From Galaxea fascicularis (taxonomy: Eukaryota > Cnidaria > Anthozoa > Scleractinia > Euphylliidae): a DNA stretch of 64,000 nt. Location of the stretch: the NCBI GenBank assembly GCA_948470475.1, contig OX419346.1:19072917-19136916 (forward strand). The letters are read 5' to 3'. This document shows positions 27,501 to 40,300 of the stretch, piece by piece; positions within the stretch are counted from its first letter, which is position 1; the number at the start of each line of letters is the position of its first letter. Under the pieces are notes generated by a model. It was not told the DNA's origin. It saw only the letters and a program-made list of their open reading frames with translations, and ran no database searches. Both the position numbers and the translations under genes were made by a program.

Positions 27501-28259
27501 AAACTTTGCTTATTTCAAAGGGAAGTCTAGAAATGATGTTTAAATGCTTTTAAAACCTCCCAAAACATTATTTCTATTCTTATTTGAGCTGTGTGCAAGA
27601 TTTCACCAAAGTTCAAATTTTGACCAAAACCCAAAGGGGTTAACCCATGGTTTTGGCTCGAATTTGGAATTTGGCTGAAACTTTGCCTATTTCAAAGGGA
27701 AGTCTAGAAATGATGTTTAAATGCTTTTAAAACCTCCCAAAACATTATTTCTATTCTTATTTGAGCTGTGTGCAAGATTTCAGCAAAGTTGAAATTTTGA
27801 CCAAAACCCAAAGAGGTTAACCCATGGTTTTGGCTCAAATTTGGAATTTGGCAGAAACTTTGCTTATTTCAAAGGGAAGTCTAGAAATGATAATTAAATG
27901 CTTTTAAAACCTCCCAAAACATTATTTCTATTCTTATTTGAGCTGTGTGCAAGATTTCAGCAAAGTTGAAATTTTGACCAAAACCCAAAGGGGTTAACCC
28001 ATGGTTTTGGCTCAAATTTGGAATTTGGCAGAAACTTTGCCTATTTCAAAGGGAAGTCTAGATATGATGTTTAAATGCTTTTAAAACCTCCCAAAACATT
28101 ATTTCCATTCTTATTTGAGCTGTGTGCAAGATTTCAGCAAAGTTGAAATTTTGACCAAAACCCAAAGGGGTTAACCCATGGTTTTGGCTCAAATTTGGAA
28201 TTTGGCTGAAACTTTGCCTATTTCAAAGGGAAGTCTAGAAATGATGTTTAAATGCTTTT
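24544..28259. repeat. Second higher-order system, copy B (21 monomers, 3716 bp)
   Basis: This copy is directly adjacent to copy A and carries every one of its private indels and substitutions in the same order. The monomers before copy A and after copy B do not match the corresponding positions, so the duplication ends are at or near 20,828, 24,544 and 28,260. No difference between A and B was noticed on reading, which implies a very recent event. Confidence 0.92.
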
Positions 28260-30025
28260 AAAACCTCCCAAAACATTATTTCTATTCTTATTTGAGCTGT
28301 GTGCAAGATTTCAGCAAAGTTGAAATTTTGACCAAAACCCAAAGAGGTTAACCCATGGTTTTGGCTCAAATTTGGAATTTGGCAGAAACTTTGCTTATTT
28401 GAAAGGGAAGTCTAGAAATTATGTTTAAATGCTTTTAAAACCTCCCAAAACATTATTTCTATTCTTATTTGAGCTGTGTGCAAGATTTCAGCAAAGTTGA
28501 AATTTTGACCAAAACCCAAAGGGGTTAACCCATGGTTTTGGCTCAAATTTGGAATTTGGCTGAAACTTTGCCTATTTCAAAGGGAAGTCTAGAAATGATG
28601 TTTAAATGCTTTTAAAACCTCCCAAAACATTATTTCTATTCTTATTTGAGCTGTGTGCAAGATTTCAGCAAAGTTGAAATTTTGACCAAAACCCAAAGGG
28701 GTTAACCCATGGTTTTGGCTCAAATTTGGAATTTGGCTGAAACTTTGCCTATTTCAAAGGGAAGTCTAGAAATGATGTTTAAATGCTTTTAAAACCTCCC
28801 ACAACATTATTTCTATTCTTATTTGAGCTGTGTGCAAGATTTCAGCAAAGTTAAAATTTTGACCAAAACCCAAAGGGGTTAACCCATGGTTTTGGCTCAA
28901 ATTTGGAATTTGGCAGAAACTTTGCTTATTTCAAAGGGAAGTCTAGAAATGATGTTTAAATGCTTTTAAAACCTCCCAAAACATTATTTCTATTCTTATT
29001 TGAGCTGTGTGCAAGATTTCAGCAAAGTTAAAATTTTGACCAAAACCCAAAGGGGTTAACCCATGGTTTTGGCTCAAATTTGGAATTTGGCTGAAACTTT
29101 GCCTATTTCAAAGGGAAGTCTAGAAATGATGTTTAAATGCTTTTAAAACCTCCCAAAACATTATTTCTATTCTTATTTGAGCTGTGTGCAAGATTTCAGC
29201 AAAGTTGAAATTTTGACCAAAACCCAAAGGGGTTAACCCATGGTTTTGGCTCAAATTTGGAATTTGGCTGAAACTTTGCTTATTTCAAAGGGAAGTCTAG
29301 AAATGATGTTTAAATGCTTTTAAAACCTCCCAAAACATTATTTCTATTCTTATTTGAGCTGTGTGCAAGATTTCAGCAAAGTTGAAATTTTGACCAAAAC
29401 CCAAAGGGGTTAACCCATGGTTTTGGCTCAAATTTGGAATTTGGCAGAAACTTTGCCTATTTCAAAGGGAAGTCTAGAAATGATGTTTAAATGCTTTTAA
29501 AACCTCCCACAATATTATTTCTATTCTTATTTGAGCTGTGTGCAAGATTTCAGCAAAGTTAAAATTTTGACCAAAACCCAAAGGGGTTAACCCATGGTTT
29601 TGGCTCAAATTTGGAATTTGGCTGAAACTTTGCCTATTTCAAAGGGAAGTCTAGAAATCATGTTTAAATGCTTTTAAAACCTCCCAAAACATTATTTCTA
29701 TTCTTATTTGAGCTGTGTGCAAGATTTCAGCAAAGTTGAAATTTTGACCAAAACCCAAAGGGGTTAACCCATGGTTTTGGCTCAAAATTGGAATTTGGCT
29801 GAAACTTTGCCTATTTCAAAGGGAAGTCTAGAAATGATGTTTAAATGCTTTTAAAACCTCCCAAAACATTATTTCTATTCTTATTTGAGCTGTGTGCAAG
29901 ATTTCAGCAAAGTTGAAATTTTGACCAAAACCCAAAGAGGTTAACCCATGGTTTTGGCTCAAATTTGGAATTTGGCAGAAACTTTGCTTATTTGAAAGGG
30001 AAGTCTAGAAATTATGTTTAAATGC

Positions 30026-33000
30026 TTTTAAAATCTCCCAAAACATTATTTCTATTCTTATTTGAGCTGTGTGCAAGATTTCAGCAAAGTTGAAATTTTG
30101 ACCAAAACCCAAAGGGGTTAACCCATGGTTTTGGCTCAAATTTGGAATTTGGCTGAAACTTTGCCTATTTCAAAGGAAAGTCTAGAAATCATGTTTAAAT
30201 GCTTTTAAAACCTCCCAAAACATTATTTCTATTCTTATTTGAGCTGTGTGCAAGATTTCAGCAAACTTGAAATTTTGACCAAAACCCAAAGGGGTTAACC
30301 CATGGTTTTGGCTCAAATTTGGAATTTGGCTGAAACTTTGCCTATTTCAAAGGGAAGTCTAGAAATGATGTTTAAATGCTTTTAAAACCTCCCACAACAT
30401 TATTTCTATTCTTATTTGAGCTGTGTGCAAGATTTCAGCAAAGTTAAAATTTTGACCAAAACCCAAAGGGGTTAACCCATGGTTTTGGCTCAAATTTGGA
30501 ATTTGGCAGAAACTTTGCTTATTTCAAAGGGAAGTCTAGAAATGATGTTTAAATGCTTTTAAAACCTCCCAAAACATTTTTTCTATTCTTATTTGAGCTG
30601 TGTGCAAGATTTCAGCAAAGTTAAAATTTTGACCAAAACCCAAAGGGGTTAACCCATGGTTTTGGCTCAAATTTGGAATTTGGCTGAAACTTTGCCTATT
30701 TCAAAGGGAAGTCTAGAAATCATGTTTAAATGCTTTTAAAACCTCCCAAAACATTATTTCTATTCTTATTTGAGCTGTGTGCAAGATTTCAGCAAAGTTG
30801 AAATTTTGACCAAAACCCAAAGAGGTTAACCCATGGTTTTGGCTCAAATTTGGAATTTGGCAGAAACTTTGCTTATTTGAAAGGGAAGTCTAGAAATTAT
30901 GTTTAAATGCTTTTAAAATCTCCCAAAACATTATTTCTATTCTTATTTGAGCTGTGTGCAAGATTTCAGCAAAGTTGAAATTTTGACCAAAACCCAAAGG
31001 GGTTAACCCATGGTTTTGGCTCAAATTTGGAATTTGGCTGAAACTTTGCCTATTTCAAAGGGAAGTCTAGAAATCATGTTTAAATGCTTTTAAAACCTCC
31101 CAAAACATTATTTCTATTCTTATTTGAGCTGTGTGCAAGATTTCAGCAAACTTGAAATTTTGACCAAAACCCAAAGGGGTTAACCCATGGTTTTGGCTCA
31201 AATTTGGAATTTGGCTGAAACTTTGCCTATTTCAAAGGGAAGTCTAGAAATGATGTTTAAATGCTTTTAAAACCTCCCACAACATTATTTCTATTCTTAT
31301 TTGAGCTGTGTGCAAGATTTCAGCAAAGTTAAAATTTTGACCAAAACCCAAAGGGGTTAACCCATGGTTTTGGCTCAAATTTGGAATTTGGCAGAAACTT
31401 TGCTTATTTCAAAGGGAAGTCTAGAAATGATGTTTAAATGCTCTTAAAACCTCCCAAAACATTATTTCTATTCTTATTTGAGCTGTGTGCAAGATTTCAG
31501 CAAAGTTGAAATTTTGACCAAAACCCAAAGGGGTTAACCCATGGTTTTGGCTCAAATTTGGAATTTGGCTGAAACTTTGCCTATTTCAAAGGGAAGTCTA
31601 GAAATGATGTTTAAATGCTTTTAAAACCTCCCACAATATTATTTCTATTCTTATTTGAGCTGTGTGCAAGATTTCAGCAAAGTTAAAATTTTGACCAAAA
31701 CCCAAAGGGGTTAACCCATGGTTTTGGCTCAAATTTGGAATTTGGCTGAAACTTTGCCTATTGCAAAGGGAAGTCTAGAAATCATGTTTAAATGCTTTTA
31801 AAACCTCCCAAAACATTATTTCTATTCTTATTTGAGCTGTGTGCAAGATTTCAGCAAAGTTGAAATTTTGACCAAAACCCAAAGGGGTTAACCCATGGTT
31901 TTGGCTCAAATTTGGAATTTGGCTGAAACTTTGCCTATTTCAAAGGGAAGTCTAGAAATGATGTTTAAATGCTTTTAAAACCTCCCAAAACAATATTTCT
32001 ATTCTTATTTGAGCTGTGTGCAAGATTTCAGCAAAGTTGAAATTTTGACCAAAACCCAAAGAGGTTAACCCATGGTTTTGGCTTAAATTTGGAATTTGGC
32101 AGAAACTTTGCTTATTTGAAAGGGAAGTCTAGAAATTATGTTTAAATGCTTTTAAAATCTCCCAAAACATTATTTCTATTCTTATTTGAGCTGTGTGCAA
32201 GATTTCAGCAAAGTTGAAATTTTGACCAAAACCCAAAGGGGTTAACCCATGGTTTTGGCTCAAATTTGGAATTTGGCTGAAACTTTGCCTATTTCAAAGG
32301 GAAGTCTAGAAATCATGTTTAAATGCTTTTAAAACCTCCCAAAACATTATTTCTATTCTTATTTGAGCTGTGTGCAAGATTTCAGCAAACTTGAAATTTT
32401 GACCAAAACCCAAAGGGGTTAACCCATGGTTTTGGCTCAAATTTGGAATTTGGCTGAAACTTTGCCTATTTCAAAGGGAAGTCTAGAAATGATGTTTAAA
32501 TGCTTTTAAAACCTCGCACAACATTATTTCTATTCTTATTTAAGCTGTGTGCAAGATTTCAGCAAAGTTAAAATTTTGACCAAAACCCAAAGGGGTTAAC
32601 CCATGGTTTTGGCTCAAATTTGGAATTTGGCAGAAACTTTGCTTATTTGAAAGGGAAGTCTAGAAATGATGTTTAAATGCTCTTAAAACCTCCCAAAACA
32701 TTATTTCTATTCTTATTTGAGCTGTGTGCAAGATTTCAGCAAAGTTAAAATTTTGACCAAAACCCAAAGGGGTTAACCCATGGTTTTGGCTCAAATTTGG
32801 AATTTGGCTGAAACTTTGCCTATTTCAAAGGGAAGTCTAGAAATGATGTTTAAATGCTTTTAAAACCTCCCAAAACATTATTTCTATTCTTATTTGAGCT
32901 GTGTGCAAGATTTCAGCAAAGTTGAAATTTTGACCAAAACCCAAAGAGGTTAACCCATGGTTTTGGCTCAAATTTGGAATTTGGCAGAAACTTTGCTTAT

Positions 33001-34300
33001 TTGAAAGGGAAGTCTAGAAATTATGTTTAAATGCTTTTAAAACCTCCCAAAACATTATTTCTATTCTTATTTGAGCTGTGTGCAAGATTTCAGCAAAGTT
33101 AAAATTTTGACCAAAACCCAAAGGGGTTAACCCATGGTTTTGGCTCAAATTTGGAATTTGGCTGAAACTTTGCCTATTTCAAAGGGAAGTCTAGAAATGA
33201 TGTTTAAATGCTTTTAAAACCTCCCAAAACATTATTTCTATTCTTATTTGAGCTGTGTGCAAGATTTCAGCAAAGTTGAAATTTTGACCAAAACCCAAAG
33301 AGGTTAACCCATGGTTTTGGCTCAAATTTGGAATTTGGCAGAAACTTTGCTTATTTGAAAGGGAAGTCTAGAAATTATGTTTAAATGCTTTTAAAATCTC
33401 CCAAAACATTATTTCTATTCTTATTTGAGCTGTGTGCAAGATTTCAGCAAAGTTGAAATTTTGACCAAAACCCAAAGGGGTTAACCCATGGTTTTGGCTC
33501 AAATTTGGAATTTGGCTGAAACTTTGCCTATTTCAAAGGGAAGTCTAGAAATCATGTTTAAATGCTTTTAAAACCTCCCAAAACATTATTTCTATTCTTA
33601 TTTGAGCTGTGTGCAAGATTTCAGCAAACTTGAAATTTTGACCAAAACCCAAAGGGGTTAACCCATGGTTTTGGCTCAAATTTGGAATTTGGCTGAAACT
33701 TTGCCTATTTCAAAGGGAAGTCTAGAAATGATGTTTAAATGCTTTTAAAACCTCCCACAACATTATTTCTATTCTTATTTGAGCTGTGTGCAAGATTTCA
33801 GCAAAGTTAAAATTTTGACCAAAACCCAAAGGGGTTAACCCATGGTTTTGGCTCAAATTTGGAATTTGGCAGAAACTTTGCTTATTTTAAAGGGAAGTCT
33901 AGAAATGATGTTTAAATGCTTTTAAAACCTCCCAAAACATTATTTCTATTCTTATTTGAGCTGTGTGCAAGATTTCAGCAAAGTTAAAATTTTGACCAAA
34001 ACCCAAAGGGGTTAACCCATGGTTTTGGCTCAAATTTGGAATTTGGCTGAAACTTTGCCTATTTCAAAGGGAAGTCTAGAAATGATGTTTAAATGCTTTT
34101 AAAACCTCCCAAAACATTATTTCTATTCTTATTTGAGCTGTGTGCAAGATTTCAGCAAAGTTGAAATTTTGACCAAAACCCAAAGGGGTTAACCCATGGT
34201 TTTGGCTCAAATTTGGAATTTGGCTGAAACTTTGCTTATTTCAAAGGGAAGTCTAGAAATGATGTTTAAATGCTTTTAAAACCTCCCAAAACATTATTTC
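30026..34300. repeat. Four-monomer cassette repeated at 5- and 7-monomer spacing
   Basis: A run of monomers marked in order by TTTTAAAATCTCCC, AAATCATG, GCAAACTTGAAAT and a CACAACA / GGCAGAAACTTTGCT pair begins at 30,026, 30,911, 32,150 and 33,389. The spacings are 885 (5 x 177), 1239 (7 x 177) and 1239. The fillers between the cassettes match only partly. The first marker alone recurs near 35,690, 36,045 and 38,520. Confidence 0.8.
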
Positions 34301-37300
34301 TATTCTTATTTGAGCTGTGTGCAAGATTTCAGCAAAGTTGAAATTTTGACCAAAACCCAAAGGGGTTAACCCATGGTTTTGGCTCAAATTTGGAATTTGG
34401 CAGAAACTTTGCTTATTTCATAGGGAAGTCTAGAAATGATGTTTAAATGCTTTTAAAACCTCCCAAAACATTATTTCTATTCTTATTTGAGCTGTGTGCA
34501 AGATTTCAGCAAAGTTGAAATTTTGACCAAAACCCAAAGGGGTTAACCCATGGTTTTGGCTCGAATTTGGAATTTGGCTGAAACTTTGCCTATTTCAAAG
34601 GGAAGTCTAGAAATGATGTTTAAATGCTTTTAAAACCTCCCAAAACATTATTTCCATTCTTATTTGAGCTGTGTGCAAGATTTCAGCAAAGTTGAAATTT
34701 TGACCAAAACCCAAAGGGGTTAACCCATGGTTTTGGCTCAAATTTGGAATTTGGCAGAAACTTTGCCTATTTCAAAGGGAAGTCTAGAAATGATGTTAAA
34801 ATGCTTTTAAAACCTCCCAAAACATTATTTCTATTCTTATTTGAGCTGTGTGCAAGATGTCAGCAAACTTGAAATTTTGACCAAAACCCAAAGGGGTTAA
34901 CCCATGGTTTTGGCTCAAATTTGGAATTTGGCTGCAACTTTGCCTATTTCAAAGGGAAGTCTAGAAATGATGTTTAAATGCTTTTAAAACCTCCCACAAC
35001 ATTATTTCTATTCTTATTTGAGCTGTGTGCAAGATTTCAGCAAAGTTAAAATTTTGACCAAAACCCAAAGGGGTTAACCCATGGTTTTGGCTCAAATTTG
35101 GAATTTGGCAGAAACTTTGCTTATTTCAAAGGGAAGTCTAGAAATGATGTTTAAATGCTTTTAAAACCTCCCAAAACATTATTTCTATTCTTATTTGAGC
35201 TGTGTGCAAGATTTCAGCAAAGTTAAAATTTTGACCAAAACCCAAAGGGGTTAACCCATGGTTTTGGCTCAAATTTGGAATTTGGCTGAAACTTTGCCTA
35301 TTTCAAAGGGAAGTCTAGAAATGATGTTTAAATGCTTTTAAAACCTCCCACAACATTATTTCTATTCTTATTTGAGCTGTGTGCAAGATTTCAGCAAAGT
35401 TGAAATTTTGACCAAAACCCAAAGGGTAACCCATGGTTTGGCTCAAATTTGGAATTTAGCAGAACCTTTGCCTATTTCAAAGGGAAGTCTAGAAATAATA
35501 ATTAAATGCTTTTAAAACCTTCCAAAACATTATTTCTATTCTTATTTGAGGTGTGTGCAAGATTTCAGCAAAGTTGAAATTTTGACCAAAACCCAAAGAG
35601 GTTAACCCATGGTTTTGGCTCAAATTTGGAATTTGGCAGAAACTTTGCTTATTTGAAAGGGAAGTCTAGAAATTATGTTTAAATGCTTTTAAAATCTCCC
35701 AAAACATTATTTCTATTCTTATTTGAGCTGTGTGCAAGATTTCAGCAAAGTTAAAATTTTGACCAAAACCCAAAGGGGTTAACCCATGGTTTTGGCTCAA
35801 ATTTGGAATTTGGCTGAAACTTTGCCTATTTCAAAGGGAAGTCTAGAAATGATGTTTAAATGCTTTTAAAACCTCCCAAAACATTATTTCTATTCTTATT
35901 TGAGCTGTGTGCAAGATTTCAGCAAAGTTGAAATTTTGACCAAAACCCAAAGAGGTTAACCCATGGTTTTGGCTCAAATTTGGAATTTGGCAGAAACTTT
36001 GCTTATTTGAAAGGGAAGTCTAGAAATTATGTTTAAATGCTTTTAAAATCTCCCAAAACATTATTTCTATTCTTATTTGAGCTGTGTGCAAGATTTCAGC
36101 AAAGTTGAAATTTTGACCAAAACCCAAAGGGGTTAACCCATGGTTTTGGCTCAAATTTGGAATTTGGCTGAAACTTTGCCTATTTCAAAGGGAAGTCTAG
36201 AAATGATGTTTAAATGCTTTTAAAACCTCCCACAACATTATTTCTATTCTTATTTGAGCTGTGTGCAAGATTTCAGCAAAGTTAAAATTTTGACCAAAAC
36301 CCAAAGGGGTTAACCCATGGTTTTGGCTCAAATTTGGAATTTGGCAGAAACTTTGCTTATTTCAAAGGGAAGTCTAGAAATGATGTTTAAATGCTTTTAA
36401 AACCTCCCAAAACATTATTTCTATTCTTATTTGAGCTGTGTGCAAGATTTCAGCAAAGTTAAAATTTTGACCAAAACCCAAAGGGGTTAACCCATGGTTT
36501 TGGCTCAAATTTGGAATTTGGCTGAAACTTTCCCTATTTCAAAGGGAAGTCTAGAAATCATGTTTAAATGCTTTTAAAACCTCCCAAAACATTATTTCTA
36601 TTCTTATTTGAGCTGTGTGCAAGATTTCAGCAAAGTTGAAATTTTGACCAAAACCCAAAGGGGTTAACCCATGGTTTTGGCTCAAATTTGGAATTTGGCT
36701 GAAACTTTGCTTATTTCAAAGGGAAGTCTAGAAATGATGTTTAAATGCTTTTAAAACCTCCCAAAACATTATTTCTATTCTTATTTGAGCTGTGTGCAAG
36801 ATTTCAGCAAAGTTGAAATTTTGACCAAAACCCAAAGGGGTTAACCCATGGTTTTGGCTCAAATTTGGAATTTGGCAGAAACTTTGCTTATTTCAAAGGG
36901 AAGTCTAGAAATGATGTTTAAATGCTTTTAAAACCTCCCAAAACATTATTTCTATTCTTATTTGAGCTGTGTGCAAGATTTCAGCAAAGTTAAAATTTTG
37001 ACCAAAACCCAAAGGGGTTAACCCATGGTTTTGGCTCAAATTTGGAATTTGGCTGAAACTTTGCCTATTTCAAAGGGAAGTCTAGAAATGATGTTTAAAT
37101 GCTTTTAAAACCTCCCAAAACATTATTTCTATTCTTATTTGAGCTGTGTGCAAGATTTCAGCAAAGTTGAAATTTTGACCAAAACCCAAAGGGGTTAACC
37201 CATGGTTTTGGCTCAAATTTGGAATTTGGCAGAAACTTTGCTTATTTCATAGGGAAGTCTAGAAATGATGTTTAAATGCTTTTAAAACCTCCCAAAACAT

Positions 37301-40300
37301 TATTTCTATTCTTATTTGAGCTGTGTGCAAGATTTCAGCAAAGTTAAAATTTTGACCAAAACCCAAAGGGGTTAACCCATGGTTTTGGCTCAAATTTGGA
37401 ATTTGGCTGAAACTTTGCCTATTTCAAAGGGAAGTCTAGAAATGATGTTTAAATGCTTTTAAAACCTCCCACAACATTATTTCTATTCTTATTTGAGCTG
37501 TGTGCAAGATTTCAGCAAACTTGAAATTTTGACCAAAACCCAAAGGGGTTAACCCATGGTTTTGGCTCAAATTTGGAATTTGGCTGAAACTTTGCCTATT
37601 TCAAAGGGAAGTCTAGAAATGATGTTTAAATGCTTTTAAAACCTCCCACAACATTATTTCTATTCTTATTTGAGCTGTGTGCAAGATTTCAGCAAAGTTA
37701 AAATTTTGACCAAAACCCAAAGGGGTTAACCCATGGTTTTGGCTCAAATTTGGAATTTGGCAGAAACTTTGCTTATTTCAAAGGGAAGTCTAGAAATGAT
37801 GTTTAAATGCTTTTAAAACCTCCCAAAACATTATTTCTATTCTTATTTGAGCTGTGTGCAAGATTTCAGCAAAGTTAAAATTTTGACCAAAACCCAAAGG
37901 GGTTAACCCATGGTTTTGGCTCAAATTTGGAATTTGGCTGAAACTTTGCCTATTTCAAAGGGAAGTCTAGAAATGATGTTTAAATGCTTTTAAAACCTCC
38001 CACAACATTATTTCTATTCTTATTTGAGCTGTGTGCAAGATTTCAGCAAAGTTGAAATTTTGACCAAAACCCAAAGGGTAACCCATGGTTTGGCTCAAAT
38101 TTGGAATTTAGCAGAACCTTTGCCTATTTCAAAGGAAAGTCTAGAAATAATAATTAAATGCTTTTAAAACCTCCCAAAACATTATTTCTATTCTTATTTG
38201 AGCTGTGTGCAAGATTTCAGCAAAGTTCAAATTTTGACCAAAACCCAAAGGGGTTAACCCATGGTTTTGGCTCGAATTTGGAATTTGGCTGAAACTTTGC
38301 CTATTTCAAAGGGAAGTCTAGAAATGATGTTTAAATGCTTTTAAAACCTCCCAAAACATTATTTCTATTCTTATTTGAGCTGTGTGCAAGATTTCAGCAA
38401 ACTTGAAATTTTGACCAAAACCCAAAGAGGTTAACCCATGGTTTTGGCTCAAATTTGGAATTTGGCAGAAACTTTGCTTATTTGAAAGGGAAGTCTAGAA
38501 ATTATGTTTAAATGCTTTTAAAATCTCCCAAAACATTATTTCTATTCTTATTTGAGCTGTGTGCAAGATTTCAGCAAAGTTGAAATTTTGACCAAAACCC
38601 AAAGGGGTTAACCCATGGTTTTGGCTCAAATTTGGAATTTGGCTGAAACTTTGCTTATTTCAAAGGGAAGTCTAGAAATGATGTTTAAATGCTTTTAAAA
38701 CCTCCCAAAACATTATTTCTATTCTTATTTGAGCTGTGTGCAAGATTTCAGCAAAGTTGAAATTTTGACCAAAACCCAAAGGGGTTAACCCATGGTTTTG
38801 GCTCAAATTTGGAATTTGGCAGAAACTTTGCTTATTTCAAAGGGAAGTCTAGAAATGATGTTTAAATGCTTTTAAAACCTCCCAAAACATTATTTCTATT
38901 CTTATTTGAGCTGTGTGCAAGATTTCAGCAAAGTTAAAATTTTGACCAAAACCCAAAGGGGTTAACCCATGGTTTTGGCTCAAATTTGGAATTTGGCAGA
39001 AACTTTGCCTATTTCAAAGGGAAGTCTAGAAATGATGTTTAAATGCTTTTAAAACCTCCCAAAACATTTTTTCTATTCTTATTTGAGCTGTGTGCAAGAT
39101 TTCAGCAAAGTTGAAATTTTGACCAAAACTCAAAGGGGTTAACCCATGGTTTTGGCTCAAATTTGGAATTTGGCTGAAACTTTGCCTATTTCAAAGGGAA
39201 GTCTAGAAATGATGTTTAAATGCTTTTAAAACCTCCCACAACATTATTTCTATTCTTATTTGAGCTGTGTGCAAGATTTCAGCAAAGTTAAAATTTTGAC
39301 CAAAACCCAAAGGGGTTAACCCATGGTTTTGGCTCAAATTTGGAATTTGGCAGAAACTTTGCTTATTTCAAAGGGAAGTTTAGAAATGATGTTTAAATGC
39401 TTTTAAAACCTCCCAAAACATTATTTCTATTGTTATTTGAGCTGTGTGCAAGATTTCAGCAAAGTTAAAATTTTGACCAAAACCCAAAGGGGTTAACCCA
39501 TGGTTTTGGCTCAAATTTGGAATTTGGCAGAAACTTTGCCTATTTTAAAGGGAAGTCTAGAAATGATGTTTAAATGCTTTTAAAACCTCCCAAAACATTA
39601 TTTCTATTCTTATTTGAGCTGTGTGCAAGATTTCAGCAAAGTTGAAATTTTGACCAAAACCCAAAGGGGTTAACCCATGGTTTTGGCTCAAATTTGGAAT
39701 TTGGCTGAAACTTTGCCTATTTCAAAGGGAAGTCTAGAAATCATGTTTAAATGCTTTTAAAACCTCCCAAAACATTATTTCTATTCTTATTTGAGCTGTG
39801 TGCAAGACTTCAGCAAAGTTGAAATTTTGACCAAAACCCAAAGGGGTTAACCCATGGTTTTGGCTCAAATTTGGAATTTGGCTGAAACTTTGCCTATTTC
39901 AAAGGGAAGTCTAGAAATGATGTTTAAATGCTTTTAAAACCTCCCACAACATTATTTCTATTCTTTTTTGAGCTGTGTGCAAGATTTCAGCAAAGTTGAA
40001 ATTTTGACCAAAACCCAAAGGGGTTAACCCATGGTTTTGGCTCAAATTTGGAATTTGGCAGAAACTTTGCTTATTTCAAAGGGAAGTCTAGAAATGATGT
40101 TTAAATGCTTTTAAAACCTCCCACAACATTATTTCTATTCTTATTTGAGCTGTGTGCAAGATTTCAGCAAAGTTGAAATTTTGACCAAAACCCAAAGGGG
40201 TTAACCCATGGTTTTGGCTCAAATTTGGAATTTGGCTGAAACTTTGCCTATTTCAAAGGGAAGTCTAGAAATGATGTTTAAATGCTTTTAAAACCTCCCA

